A stretch of DNA of 64,000 bases from contig JAQGOP010000007.1 of assembly GCA_028293545.1 (NCBI GenBank), positions 62,001 to 126,000 of the forward strand. The letters are read 5' to 3'. The notes below the pieces were generated by a model. It was given only the letters and a program-made list of their open reading frames with translations, did not search any database and had not been told where the DNA came from. Shown here piece after piece: positions 53,669 to 62,978 of this stretch (the stretch's first letter is position 1; each line of letters begins with the position of its first letter). The position numbers and the translations under genes were made by a program. Source of the stretch: Verrucomicrobiota bacterium. Its GTDB lineage: Bacteria; Verrucomicrobiota; Verrucomicrobiia; Opitutales; Opitutaceae.

Positions 53669-55813
53669 CTACTCAGGCATCCAAGGAATCTCGATTTTCT
53701 GCTCTCGGCCGAGGTGCAGAAGCGTCGCCGTTGCGGGATGCGCGGATTCTGGCAGGACCGATTTCGTCTTCACGCCGTCGAATGTGAGCTCGATCCCCAA
53801 CAGCCAACGCGGGAGCGCGCTCGCGACCAGGCCCTGGTCGGCGAGGAATGGCTCGGCGGAAATCAGGTCGTACGAAAGAAACTCGGCGGGAAGCATCTCC
53901 GGGATCACTGTGCGGCTCGGCTGGCCTTTGAAGTCCCAATAATTGCAGCCTTCGACCAGCGAGGTCTGCGCACAACGCGCCATGAACCGCCGCCAGGCCG
54001 TCAGCGCTTCGTCGACGCGCCCGACTTTCACCAAGGCGCCGATCCAGAAATAATTCCAGGAGGCGAGGCAGCCGCCGTTCATCGTTTCTCCGAAGCGGGT
54101 GACGTCCGCGTTGAACCGCCGCTTCATGAAGGAGAATTCCTCCGCGTCGTAGAGGTTCGTCTGGATCGAAAAACAATTCTCCCAAGCCGGCCCGAGTTCG
54201 CGTCGTCGCACCACCACTGCATCCACCACCCGACGCGCACGTTCCGGCGGCACCAGGCCCACGGCGACGGCCATCAGCTGCGGCGGCGCGTAGAGGTAGA
54301 ACCGCGCCACTCCATCGACATCGATCCAATCCGCGTAAAAGCCGCGCGTCTCGCTCCAGAAATCGCGGTCGTATTTGTCGCGCACGCGATCAGCCCGGGA
54401 TTCGATCGCGGGAATTTCCTTTGCGTGACCCAGCCAGCGTGCCACGTCGATCGCCGCGTGGAGCGACATCCATGCGACGATGTTGACGTACCCGATGTGT
54501 CCGTTGCGCGAAATCCAGTCCCAGTAGTCGTTTCCCTCGTCGCGCGTGGTGTGGATCATCCCGCCGCCGTCATCGATCTGGCGGAAAACCGCGGCGAGCG
54601 CGCGCTGCGCGCCATTCCACAACCGTTCGCCGAGCACGCGATCGCCGGTGAGCAGGAGGACGTCGCGCATGCACAGGAGAAATGACGTGTAATTATCCAG
54701 CGAGGTCGTGCTTTGGTAACCCGGGCCCGCCGAACCGTCTTTCACCAAATGGTCCGCCATGCGCGTGACTTCATCGATCAGGACGCGGTGGACGTTCGTG
54801 GTGTTCGGACCCAGCGATCCGCGCGGCACGCCGTACTTCAACATCTCGGCATGAAAATACCGGCAGAGGATCGCGATGTATCCCGAAGGCTGGTTGCCGA
54901 GCCGCCAGTCATGCGTGTCGGCCATGATCCCGCAGTTCGCGTAGGCATCGAAGAAACGCCGGTTGATTTCGGCGTCCGCCGACAACGGCCCGGTCACGCT
55001 GACGGCGAGCGCGACCCCGGTTTCCGCCCTAGTCGTTTCCAGCGCGAGTGAGGTTTCGATTGTCTCGCCCGCTTCCATGATGCGCACACCGTCGACGTCA
55101 CACCACGGGCTTTGCCCAAGCACCGAGGAAAAATTCAGGATCTCGCCTTTTTTCAGGTGATGGGAAGTGGTGACGCGCAGGTCGCCGCCGGGGCACGCGT
55201 GGGAGAGAAGCTTCGCGATGGTCCAGCCGCCCGCGATTTTCCGGGTGTGACGGGTGCTTTTCGTCTGGCACTCGGGACCCAGGATGCTGCCGGTGCCGTA
55301 GAAAGCGTCCTTCGCCATCCCGAGGTCCCAGGAAACGAAAACCGTTGGTTCGCCCCACGGTGTCTGCCCGGAAAAAAACACGCCGGGCGTGAGTGCATCC
55401 GCCACTTTGGTTTGCTCGCGCCAAACCTGCGAGACGGTCCACGTCAGTTTGGGCCCGTCGATCCGCACGCGCCACCGTTCGCTCACGGCGCCGTACTCAA
55501 TTCCATCGACTTCAATTTCGGTCGCGCTGCTCCCCACCATTCCTTGCAACCCTCCGGTGGCGCTCAAGTGCCACTGGCCGCTCGCGTCGACGTAGGCGGT
55601 CTGCGCGCCGGTCGGGGCGGTGAGCGCGAGATGCGACGAACGGGGCGCGCTGGTCTTGAGGAGGTTCGGGCACCAACCGGATCCGCCCGCGGCATCGAAC
55701 CTGAGCGAGATGATTTCGGCGCGTATGTCCGCGAAGACGATTTCCCAAAAGCCATTGCGAAGGGTGAGAGGCACGCGACGGCGTTTGTGCGCGAACCGGC
55801 CGGGAGCAAGCAA
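53669..55813 (-). CDS. Six-hairpin (alpha/alpha)6 glycosidase-like protein
   Basis: About 714 residues, no signal peptide. The N-terminal half is beta-sandwich-like; the C-terminal half is helical with repeated Trp/Tyr-rich hairpins (GYQSTTSLDNYTSFLLCMRD, DEGNDYWDWISRNGHIGYVN, WENCFSIQTNLYDAEEFSF, NGGCLASWNYFWIGALVK), typical of six-hairpin glycosidases such as GH78 or glucoamylase-like families. The exact family is not clear. The start is TTG 55813, with a GTG a few codons later possible. The gene is on the same strand as the dehydrogenase but 270 bases apart. Confidence 0.75.
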   Translation of the reverse strand: MLAPGRFAHKRRRVPLTLRNGFWEIVFADIRAEIISLRFDAAGGSGWCPNLLKTSAPRSSHLALTAPTGAQTAYVDASGQWHLSATGGLQGMVGSSATEIEVDGIEYGAVSERWRVRIDGPKLTWTVSQVWREQTKVADALTPGVFFSGQTPWGEPTVFVSWDLGMAKDAFYGTGSILGPECQTKSTRHTRKIAGGWTIAKLLSHACPGGDLRVTTSHHLKKGEILNFSSVLGQSPWCDVDGVRIMEAGETIETSLALETTRAETGVALAVSVTGPLSADAEINRRFFDAYANCGIMADTHDWRLGNQPSGYIAILCRYFHAEMLKYGVPRGSLGPNTTNVHRVLIDEVTRMADHLVKDGSAGPGYQSTTSLDNYTSFLLCMRDVLLLTGDRVLGERLWNGAQRALAAVFRQIDDGGGMIHTTRDEGNDYWDWISRNGHIGYVNIVAWMSLHAAIDVARWLGHAKEIPAIESRADRVRDKYDRDFWSETRGFYADWIDVDGVARFYLYAPPQLMAVAVGLVPPERARRVVDAVVVRRRELGPAWENCFSIQTNLYDAEEFSFMKRRFNADVTRFGETMNGGCLASWNYFWIGALVKVGRVDEALTAWRRFMARCAQTSLVEGCNYWDFKGQPSRTVIPEMLPAEFLSYDLISAEPFLADQGLVASALPRWLLGIELTFDGVKTKSVLPESAHPATATLLHLGREQKIEIPWMPE

Positions 55814-55840
55814 CCCTGAAGCACCGATCGACCCCGGATT

Positions 55841-56120
55841 GGGGCACCACGAAACACACGAAAAGAATACCGCTGAGCCGAACCTTCGGATTTTGAACAG
55901 AAGGTAACCGAGGTAACGAAGCGATTGAGGTTAGCCGGTTCGTTCGTAGCCCTTCACGATTAGGTTTCCAGTTCTTCGGATCTCACGCCTGCAAGGGCAC
56001 GATTGGCTGCGCGAACCTGGATCGCTTCGTTACCTCGGTTACCTTCTGTTCAAAATCCGATGGCTCGAGGATCGCGTATTTTTTTCGTGTGTTTCGTGTA
56101 TTTCGTGGTGCCCCAAATCC
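55841..56120. repeat. Nested inverted repeat: family D outside, family C inside
   Basis: Outer family D arms at 55841-55870 (GGGGCACCACGAAACACACG) and about 56078-56120 (TTCGTGTATTTCGTGGTGCC...). Inner family C arms at about 55888-55924 (TTTTGAACAGAAGGTAACCG...) and 56023-56060. The remaining loop holds no gene. Here the outer family is D, whereas at 11446 and 38457 the outer family around C is A. Confidence 0.9.
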
Positions 56121-56133
56121 GGGGAGCGCTTTT

Positions 56134-56937
56134 CTACTTTCTTGCGGGTTCGGGATTTGTTTTCCGCTGCAGGAAATCGAGCGCGATGGAAGCCGCCGCG
56201 GCCCACGCGGTCCCGGCCGCCCATCCGCCCAGGACATCGGTCGGGTAGTGCACGCCGAGCATGACGCGGCTCAGGCCGATCAACGCCATGAGGAAAAATC
56301 CTGCCATGATGCAGTAAACCTTGGCGCGCTTTCGCGGCACCGCGTGGGCCAGCACAATTCCGAGGGTGAGATAAACGACCGCCGAGTTGAACGAGTGCCC
56401 GCTCGGGAAGCTCAGGTCCGACACGCGATCCAACAGGGGAACGATCGTGGGCCGCGGGCGCGAAAAGAATTGCTTGAGCGCGACACTGATCGCGGTCCCG
56501 CCGGCCATCGTGGCGAGGAGAAACCCGGCGATCATCGGCTTCCGGTCGATGATGAAATAACCTCCCACCAGGAGGATCAGGACCAGCGTGACCGCAACCC
56601 CGCCCAGGGCGCTGAAGTCGCGCGTGACGTGTTCCACCCACGCCGGGCCGATCAACTGCCCGGCATCGCCCTGCTGTCGGAACGACCGGATGATTCGCTC
56701 TTCGAGCGGCAGGTGCTCCGGTTCGCCGGCTTCCGAGGCGATGGCCACGAAGGCCCACAGGCACAGGAATACAGCGGCCACGCTGAAGAGGAGAACGGCT
56801 TCCCGTGAATTTTGCGGACGGAAGAAACGGGTGAGTTTTTTCACGGGGAAAGAGCTGTCGGCAGGCGGATCATACGGCGAATATTTCCTGCGCAGAGGCC
56901 ACGAGAGGGGGTCGAGGTCACGGAGGGAAGGAGCCAA
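56134..56937 (-). CDS. PAP2-family membrane phosphatase
   Basis: A membrane lipid-phosphate phosphatase with about five membrane helices and all three PAP2 motifs: KQFFSRPRP, PSGHSF and SRVMLGVHYPTDVLGG. It likely removes phosphate from undecaprenyl pyrophosphate or phosphatidic acid. The TTG at 56937 gives 267 residues; GTG 56844 gives about 236 and starts right before the first helix. No ATG is available. Monocistronic, flanked by repeats. Confidence 0.9.
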   Translation of the reverse strand: MAPSLRDLDPLSWPLRRKYSPYDPPADSSFPVKKLTRFFRPQNSREAVLLFSVAAVFLCLWAFVAIASEAGEPEHLPLEERIIRSFRQQGDAGQLIGPAWVEHVTRDFSALGGVAVTLVLILLVGGYFIIDRKPMIAGFLLATMAGGTAISVALKQFFSRPRPTIVPLLDRVSDLSFPSGHSFNSAVVYLTLGIVLAHAVPRKRAKVYCIMAGFFLMALIGLSRVMLGVHYPTDVLGGWAAGTAWAAAASIALDFLQRKTNPEPARK

Positions 56938-56970
56938 TGCTCACGGTGGTTCCCAATTTCGATTCCTCGG

Positions 56971-56993
56971 AGCAGGCGGGCCGCCTGCGCTAC
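56971..56993. repeat. Family A arm at the phosphoketolase 3' end
   Basis: AGCAGGCGGGCCGCCTGCGC followed by TAC. The TAG stop of the phosphoketolase gene (minus strand, 56990-56992) is formed by this repeat. No inverted mate is nearby. Confidence 0.85.
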
Positions 56994-59356
56994 TTCACGC
57001 TCCATTCCCAGTTTCTGATCTCCGGCATGTCCTCGCCGAACTTCCGGATGTACTGACGATGTTCGATCAGCTTGTCGCGCAGCAGCTGTTTCAAATAAAT
57101 TCCCTGCGCGCCGGTGGACGGCAGCCGATCGATCGCGTCGATCGCAAGATGAAAGCGGTCGAGGTCGTTGAGCACCGTCATGTCGAAGGCCGTCGTGATC
57201 GTGCCTTCCTCTTTATAACCGCGGACGTGCAGGTTGCGGTGATTGGTCCGGCGGTAGGTCAGGCGGTGAATCAGCCACGGATAGGCGTGGAAGGCGAAGA
57301 TCACCGGCTTGTCGACCGTGAAGAGGTCGTCGAAGTCCCGGTCGGCCAATCCATGGGGATGCTCCGATGACGGCTGGAGCTTCATCAGGTCGACGACGTT
57401 CACGACGCGGATTTTCAGGGCCGGCAGGTGTTCGCGCAGGATTGAAACCGCCGCGAGCGTTTCGAGCGTCGGCACATCGCCGCAGCAGGCCATGACGACG
57501 TCCGGCGACACGCCTTGGTCATTGCTCGCCCACTGCCACACGCCGATGCCTTCCACGCAGTGCTTGATCGCCGCGTCCATCGTCAGCCATTGCGGCGCCG
57601 GATGCTTGCCGGCCACGACGACGTTCACGTAATGCCGGCTGCGCAGGCAGTGATCCATGACGGACAGGAGACAGTTCGCGTCCGGCGGCAAATATACGCG
57701 CACGACTTCGGCCTTCTTGTTCACCACGACGTCGAGGAACCCGGGATCCTGGTGCGTGAAACCATTGTGGTCCTGCCGCCACACGTGCGACGCCAGGAGA
57801 TAATTCAATGACGCGATTTTCCGCCGCCAGGGAAGGTGCAGGGTGCTCTTCAGCCATTTCGCGTGCTGGTTGAACATCGAATCGATGATGTGGATGAACG
57901 CCTCGTAGCAATTGAAGAGGCCGTGCCGGCCCGTCAGCAGGTAGCCTTCCAACCAGCCTTCGCACTGGTGCTCGCTGAGCATTTCCATCACGCGTCCGGC
58001 GGGGGCGAGCGATTCGTCGCCGGGCACGGTCGCGGCGGACCATTGCCGCGAGGTGGTTTCGAAGACCGCCTCCAATCCGTTCGAGATCGTCTCGTCGGGC
58101 CCGAAGATCCGGAAATTGCGCTGGCTGTCGTTGAGCTTGACCACGTCGCGCAGGAATTTCCCGAGGACATGGGTGTCGCCGATGCCGCGCACTCCCGGCC
58201 GGGGAATGGCGACCGCATAGCGGCGGAAATCGGGCATGCGCAGGTCGCGCAGCAGCACGCCGCCGTTCGCGTGCGGGTTCGCGCCCATCCGGCGGCTGCC
58301 GCTCGGTGCGAGGCGGGCGAGCTCGGGAACCAACCGGCCCTTCTCGTCGAAAAGCTCCTGCGGCCGATAACTGCGCAGCCAATCCTCCAGCTGTTTCAGA
58401 TGCTCGGGATTGGTGGCGGGATCGGTGATCGGGACCTGGTGGGAGCGAAACGCGCCTTCGACCTGATGGCCATTCACCACCTTCGGGCCGGTCCAGCCTT
58501 TCGGGGATGCCAGCACGATCATCGGCCAGCGCGGCCGCACGGTTTCGCCCCCGGCGCGGGCGCGCTCCTGGATTTCCTTGATCTCGGCCACCGCGGAATC
58601 GAGCGCGGCCGCCATCGCCGCATGCATCAGCGCGGGTTCGTGTCCCTCGACAAACTGCGGCGCCCAGCCGTACCCGCGCATCAACTGGTCGAGCTCTTCC
58701 CGCGTGATGCGGGCGAGCAGCGTGGGGTTGGCGATCTTGAACCCGTTCAAATGAAGGATGGGCAGGACCGCGCCGTCGCTCGCCGCGTTGAGGAATTTAT
58801 TCGAATGCCAGGCGGTCGCCAGGGGACCGGTCTCCGCTTCGCCATCACCCACGACGCACGCGACGATCAGGGCGGGATTGTCGAACACCGCCCCGAACGA
58901 ATGGCTGAGCGAGTAACCCAATTCGCCGCCTTCGTGGATGGATCCCGGGGTTTCCGGCGAGGCGTGACTCGGAATGCCGCCCGGGAATGAAAACTGGAGG
59001 AACAGTTTCCTCAGTCCTTCCTCGTCCTGGCTGATGTCGGGGTAGATTTCGGTGTAGCTGCCTTCGAGGTAAGTGTTGCTGACGACTGCGGGACCGCCGT
59101 GCCCGGGCCCGGAGACGTAGATCATGTCCAGGTCATTTTGCCGAATGACGCGGTTCAGGTGGGCGTAGATGAAGTTTTGCCCCGGCGTCGTGCCCCAATG
59201 GCCCAGCAGCATGCGCTTGATGTCGGTGGCGGCGAGGGGGCGGGTGAGCAGCGGGTTGTCGCGGAGATAAATCTGCCCGACGGAAAGATAGTTGGCAGCG
59301 CGCCAATAGGCGTCGATCTGCCGGAGAACGTCTGCGGAGAGCTCGGGTGTTTTCAT
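56990..59356 (-). CDS. xfp: Xylulose-5-phosphate/fructose-6-phosphate phosphoketolase
   Basis: A 788-residue thiamine-diphosphate enzyme that splits xylulose-5-P (or fructose-6-P) into acetyl-phosphate and glyceraldehyde-3-P (or erythrose-4-P). Motifs: [43 protein letters not shown], and the ThDP-binding [20 protein letters not shown], then GWTGPK and the C-terminal NWEWSVK end. ATG 59356 is used (an ATG 15 bases upstream is possible). It lies 58 bases downstream of ackA on the same strand: together they turn pentose phosphates into acetate plus ATP. Confidence 0.96.
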   Translation of the reverse strand: MKTPELSADVLRQIDAYWRAANYLSVGQIYLRDNPLLTRPLAATDIKRMLLGHWGTTPGQNFIYAHLNRVIRQNDLDMIYVSGPGHGGPAVVSNTYLEGSYTEIYPDISQDEEGLRKLFLQFSFPGGIPSHASPETPGSIHEGGELGYSLSHSFGAVFDNPALIVACVVGDGEAETGPLATAWHSNKFLNAASDGAVLPILHLNGFKIANPTLLARITREELDQLMRGYGWAPQFVEGHEPALMHAAMAAALDSAVAEIKEIQERARAGGETVRPRWPMIVLASPKGWTGPKVVNGHQVEGAFRSHQVPITDPATNPEHLKQLEDWLRSYRPQELFDEKGRLVPELARLAPSGSRRMGANPHANGGVLLRDLRMPDFRRYAVAIPRPGVRGIGDTHVLGKFLRDVVKLNDSQRNFRIFGPDETISNGLEAVFETTSRQWSAATVPGDESLAPAGRVMEMLSEHQCEGWLEGYLLTGRHGLFNCYEAFIHIIDSMFNQHAKWLKSTLHLPWRRKIASLNYLLASHVWRQDHNGFTHQDPGFLDVVVNKKAEVVRVYLPPDANCLLSVMDHCLRSRHYVNVVVAGKHPAPQWLTMDAAIKHCVEGIGVWQWASNDQGVSPDVVMACCGDVPTLETLAAVSILREHLPALKIRVVNVVDLMKLQPSSEHPHGLADRDFDDLFTVDKPVIFAFHAYPWLIHRLTYRRTNHRNLHVRGYKEEGTITTAFDMTVLNDLDRFHLAIDAIDRLPSTGAQGIYLKQLLRDKLIEHRQYIRKFGEDMPEIRNWEWSVK

Positions 59357-59414
59357 AGGCGGCGCGTCCAACGTTGGATTTGCCCCTGATGCTAACGCCG
59401 GGAAGCGCGAAACG

Positions 59415-60524
59415 CTAGGCCGGCCTTTGGCGCGCCATCCGGGCGACGGAGCGCGCGATCATGAGCTGCTCGTCCGTCCTGATCACGCGCACCGCGACGC
59501 GGCTGGCGCGTGAAGAGATGAGCGGGGCGTTGCGGGCGTTGGCGCGGCGGGCGAGTCGCACGCCGAGAAATTCCAACCCGGAGCACACCCGCGCGCGAAT
59601 GGCCGGCGAATTTTCGCCCATGCCGCCGGCGAAAACGAGGGTGTCCAAGCCACCGAGGGCGGCGGAATACGCGCCGAGCCATTTTCTCGCCTGGTAGCAG
59701 AAGAGGGCCACGGCATCGGCGGCGCGCGGGTTTTTCGCCTCCGCCTTGAGCAGCGTCCGCATGTCGGCGGATAACCCCGAGAGGCCGAGCAGGCCTGATT
59801 TCTCATTCACCATTTTCTGGAAGGCCGCCGCGCTCATGCCTTCGGTGACGGCCAAGTGGGAAAACAGGCCGGGGTCCAGGTCGCCCGACCGCGTGCCCAT
59901 CGGCAACCCGGCTGCCGGCGTGAAGCCCATGCTGGTGTCGAGGCATTTCCCCTGCCGGACCGCGGCGAGGCTGGCTCCGCTGCCGAAGTGCGCGAGGATG
60001 ATGCGGCCCTGGGCCGCGGGTTTTCCCAAGCGTGCGATTTCCTCCATCAGGAACTCGTACGAAAGGCCGTGAAAACCGTAGCGCCGGAGGCCCTTTTTTT
60101 CATAGCGGCGGGGAAGGGGAAAAAGATACGCCGCGCGCGGCATGGTGCGATGGAAGTGGGTGTCGAAGCACGCCACCTGCATCGTTTGGGGAAACTTCCG
60201 TCGCACTTCCGCGATGAGGGCCAGCGCGGCCGGCAGGTGATTGGGGTCGGTCGCGCTGAGCCGGTGAAGGTCCCGAGTGACTTTCGCATCCAAGCGGATC
60301 GGCGCCGAGTACTTGGCCCCGCCATGCACAATGCGATGACCCACCGCCGCCGGGCCCCTGGGGCCGGTCAGCGGCGCAATTTTTTCCCAGACGGCGCGGG
60401 TGCGTTCTCGACCGACGCCGGAAATCGAACCCCCCGCCACCTGCTTCAAGGGGCGGGCGTTTTCATACAGGGCAAACTTCAGGCTGGAAGACCCCGCGTT
60501 GAAGATGAGGAAGAATGAACGCAT
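59415..60524 (-). CDS. ackA: Acetate kinase
   Basis: A 369-residue enzyme that transfers phosphate from acetyl-phosphate to ADP. Motifs: [70 protein letters not shown] and VFAGGMGEN, all conserved. It is slightly shorter than the usual 400 residues because of a compact C-terminus. ATG 60524 begins the conserved core. First gene of an ackA-xfp unit. Confidence 0.95.
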   Translation of the reverse strand: MRSFFLIFNAGSSSLKFALYENARPLKQVAGGSISGVGRERTRAVWEKIAPLTGPRGPAAVGHRIVHGGAKYSAPIRLDAKVTRDLHRLSATDPNHLPAALALIAEVRRKFPQTMQVACFDTHFHRTMPRAAYLFPLPRRYEKKGLRRYGFHGLSYEFLMEEIARLGKPAAQGRIILAHFGSGASLAAVRQGKCLDTSMGFTPAAGLPMGTRSGDLDPGLFSHLAVTEGMSAAAFQKMVNEKSGLLGLSGLSADMRTLLKAEAKNPRAADAVALFCYQARKWLGAYSAALGGLDTLVFAGGMGENSPAIRARVCSGLEFLGVRLARRANARNAPLISSRASRVAVRVIRTDEQLMIARSVARMARQRPA

Positions 60525-60885
60525 TTTAAAAAGGCCGGGCCCCGCCGCTCCGCCGCTGCCAGCACTGACGAGCCCGCAGTCGGAAACAAACTCTTTGAAC
60601 AGAACCAACGGAAGGAACCTTGTTCGTCAGGCGGGTGACTTCCGGCGAGGATTCGGCTTTTGACCACGAACGACACGAAAAGACACGAATTAGAATCAAA
60701 ACTCGAACTCCCACCCGGAATTCGTGTCTGTGATGGCCCGCCCTCTCCGAGACAGCATTTGCGTTGTATCGGGCCGGGTTCGCTCCTTAGTCGCGGTGCC
60801 AATGTGATCCTGTAGGCGCCGGGTCAGGTGACCAAAGCGCAGGACAATGGGCAACTGAACCTCGTCACTGGGGGCGAGATTCAAG
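60525..60885. other. Gene-free stretch with degenerate repeat
   Basis: A diverged inverted copy of the ACGAATGGAC family is visible around 60660-60730 (TGACCACGAACGACACGAA ... GAATTCGTGTCTGTGATGG). No gene is supported. Promoters for the divergent ackA and KaiC units should be here; none is obvious by eye. Confidence 0.5.
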
Positions 60886-61431
60886 ATGCCGCAGGCCCAA
60901 ATCAAAACCGACCCTCCACTCGATCGGTCGACTGCGTACTCATGGAGCCGCCCCCCGCCATTTTCCCGGGCCAGGGAAGCGCCGCACCTGCGGGATTTTC
61001 GCGCGATAAAAACCAACGTGGAAAGCGTGGCCCAACAGCTTATCGCCCGGGAACTTCGGGTGGACAATGTCGACGACAGCGAAGGTCGCGCCGCATTTCG
61101 CGTGTGCGAGAAATTGCGCCGCCCGCTCTCGACGTTTGCCGGGATCAACGGATTCCGTTCCCTGCTCACGCGCGCCCTGGTGTTGGCGAGGGCCAAGGAG
61201 GCCTGGCTTGAGACGGTGCTGGTCAACGCCGACGGCTCGGTGCTGCTACCCCCCGCGCTCGAAGACCAATTGAAAAACTCCGCCGCAGCGCGGGGCGGGA
61301 GGCAGCTCACGGTTGAGCTGCTCCAGTTACTCGTCACTTTTATCGGCGAGCCATTAACGATGCGCTTGGTCGAGGATGTCTGGCCCAGGCTGGCCGCGAA
61401 GAAATTAAACCCCCGAGGAAAAAAGCTATGA
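60886..61431 (+). CDS. Small protein of unknown function upstream of KaiC-like gene
   Basis: Up to 181 residues; soluble and mainly helical. The well-conserved-looking part begins at about residue 45 (VESVAQQLIARELRV) and could start at GTG 61018, because the first 44 codons are low in order and Pro/Arg-rich. It contains LSTFAGINGFRSLLTRALVL and LTVELLQLLVTFIGEPLTMR. Its TGA overlaps the KaiC-like ATG (ATGA), so the two are translationally coupled. The role is unknown; it could be a KaiC partner. Confidence 0.75.
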   Translation: MPQAQIKTDPPLDRSTAYSWSRPPPFSRAREAPHLRDFRAIKTNVESVAQQLIARELRVDNVDDSEGRAAFRVCEKLRRPLSTFAGINGFRSLLTRALVLARAKEAWLETVLVNADGSVLLPPALEDQLKNSAAARGGRQLTVELLQLLVTFIGEPLTMRLVEDVWPRLAAKKLNPRGKKL

Positions 61432-62972
61432 AGAAACGACCCGGCGCCCGCGCCGCGACTGCGCCCGCCGCCTCCAAAGTCACCATCCGGCGCCTGCCCA
61501 CCGGTGTGCGCGGCCTGGATGAAATCCTCGGCGGCGGCCTCCCCGAATATTCCTTCAACATCATCGCCGGCTCGCCGGGATGTGGAAAGACCACGCTCGC
61601 CCACCAGTTCGTCTTTGCGAACGCGACCAGGCAACGGCCTGCGCTCTATTTCACCGTCCTCGGCGAACCGGCGATCAAGATGCTGCGCTACCAGCAGCAG
61701 TACTCGTTTTTCGACCTGAGCAAGCTCAACGACTCGATCCGGTTCATCAACTTGAGCGACGTGGTGATGGAACACGACTTGAACGCCGTGCTGGAGGAAA
61801 TTACGAAGGTCGTGGGCGCGACCAATCCCAGCGTCGTGGTCGTCGATTCATTTCGCACCGTGCTCCGGAAAAAGCCGAACGATGTCGGCAGCGAGATGGA
61901 ACTTCAGTCCTTCACGCAGCGCCTCGCGATGTTGCTCACCAGTTACCAGGCGACGACTTTCCTGCTGGGCGAATACACGGAAAGCGAGATGCGCGACAAC
62001 CCCGTCTTCACCGTGGCTGACGGCCTGATCTGGCTTTCGCAGGTCGCGGAACGAAATTCCGTCGTCCGAAAACTGCAGGTGCTCAAGCTGCGAGGACAGG
62101 CCTCGGTGCCGGGGCTCCACACGATCCGGATCGGGGATTATGGGCTCCAGGCGTTTTCCCGCACGCTGGGACTGGTCGGTACTGGGGCCAAGCCCCATCG
62201 GCAGCGCCGGCTTTCCATGGGCGCCCCGGAACTCGACAAATTGCTGGGTGGCGGCGTGCTCGAGGGCGACAGCGTGCTCGTGGCCGGCCCTTCGGGCACG
62301 GGCAAGTCGGCGCTGGCGACCCAATTCATTTCGGCCGGCCTAAAGCTCGGGGAACCCGGCATCATGGTGATCTTTGAAGAGCGCCCGGCCAAGTACATCT
62401 CCCGGGCGGCGGGACTTGGCCTGGATCTCAGGACCGCCCAGAAATCCGGCAAACTCGAGGTGCTGTACCTGCGCCCGCTCGATCTCTCCGTCGATGAAAC
62501 GATGCAGGAAATCCTGGATGCGGTGAAACGAAATGGAGCGCGGCGACTCGTGATTGATTCCCTTGTGGGATTCGAGATGGCGCTCGCCCCCGGCTTCCGC
62601 TCGGACTTTCGCGAATCGCTCTACCGGATGATCGCCGCGCTCACCGGCGCCGGGGTGACGATCCTCAGCACCGTCGAAATCGAGGACTCGTTCACCGCGT
62701 TTCCATTCAGCCACTACGCCATTTCATTCCTGACCGACGACATCATCCGGCTGCGCTACGTCGAGATCGATGGACAGCTGCGCAAGGTCCTCGTGGTCGT
62801 GAAAATGCGCGGCGGCAACCACAGCAAGGATATCCGTGAATACGTGATCGGCCGCGAAGGCGTGCTGCTGATCAGCCCGCACCGCACCGACTACACCCGG
62901 CTCACGAGCGGCCTGCCGGAACGCGTGGGCGACCGGAAGGAAGCGTCGCCGGAGCCCAAGGCCGTCAAATAA
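61428..62972 (+). CDS. KaiC-like double RecA ATPase
   Basis: 514 residues with two tandem RecA-like domains: Walker A1 GSPGCGKTTLA (about residue 50) and Walker A2 GPSGTGKSALA (about 290). Domain 2 has the adjacent catalytic acids VIFEERPAKYIS; domain 1 has TVLGEPAIKMLRY, so only one Glu is kept. Linker RLSMGAPELDKLLGGG matches the second-domain opening of KaiC (xGxxxLDxxLGGG). Outside cyanobacteria such proteins act in stress or sensory signalling, not in a clock with KaiA/KaiB. It is translationally coupled to the upstream gene and lies 6 bases before a histidine kinase. Confidence 0.93.
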   Translation: MKKRPGARAATAPAASKVTIRRLPTGVRGLDEILGGGLPEYSFNIIAGSPGCGKTTLAHQFVFANATRQRPALYFTVLGEPAIKMLRYQQQYSFFDLSKLNDSIRFINLSDVVMEHDLNAVLEEITKVVGATNPSVVVVDSFRTVLRKKPNDVGSEMELQSFTQRLAMLLTSYQATTFLLGEYTESEMRDNPVFTVADGLIWLSQVAERNSVVRKLQVLKLRGQASVPGLHTIRIGDYGLQAFSRTLGLVGTGAKPHRQRRLSMGAPELDKLLGGGVLEGDSVLVAGPSGTGKSALATQFISAGLKLGEPGIMVIFEERPAKYISRAAGLGLDLRTAQKSGKLEVLYLRPLDLSVDETMQEILDAVKRNGARRLVIDSLVGFEMALAPGFRSDFRESLYRMIAALTGAGVTILSTVEIEDSFTAFPFSHYAISFLTDDIIRLRYVEIDGQLRKVLVVVKMRGGNHSKDIREYVIGREGVLLISPHRTDYTRLTSGLPERVGDRKEASPEPKAVK

Positions 62973-62978
62973 TCTTTA

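Noticed and set aside
35152..56120. Short frames translating to ACGAA-rich repeats (Thr-Lys-Tyr-Thr-Lys-His and Asn-Thr-Arg-Asn-Thr-Arg patterns)
   Set aside because: These come from the intergenic inverted repeats of families C and D; they have no start context or conservation independent of the repeat.
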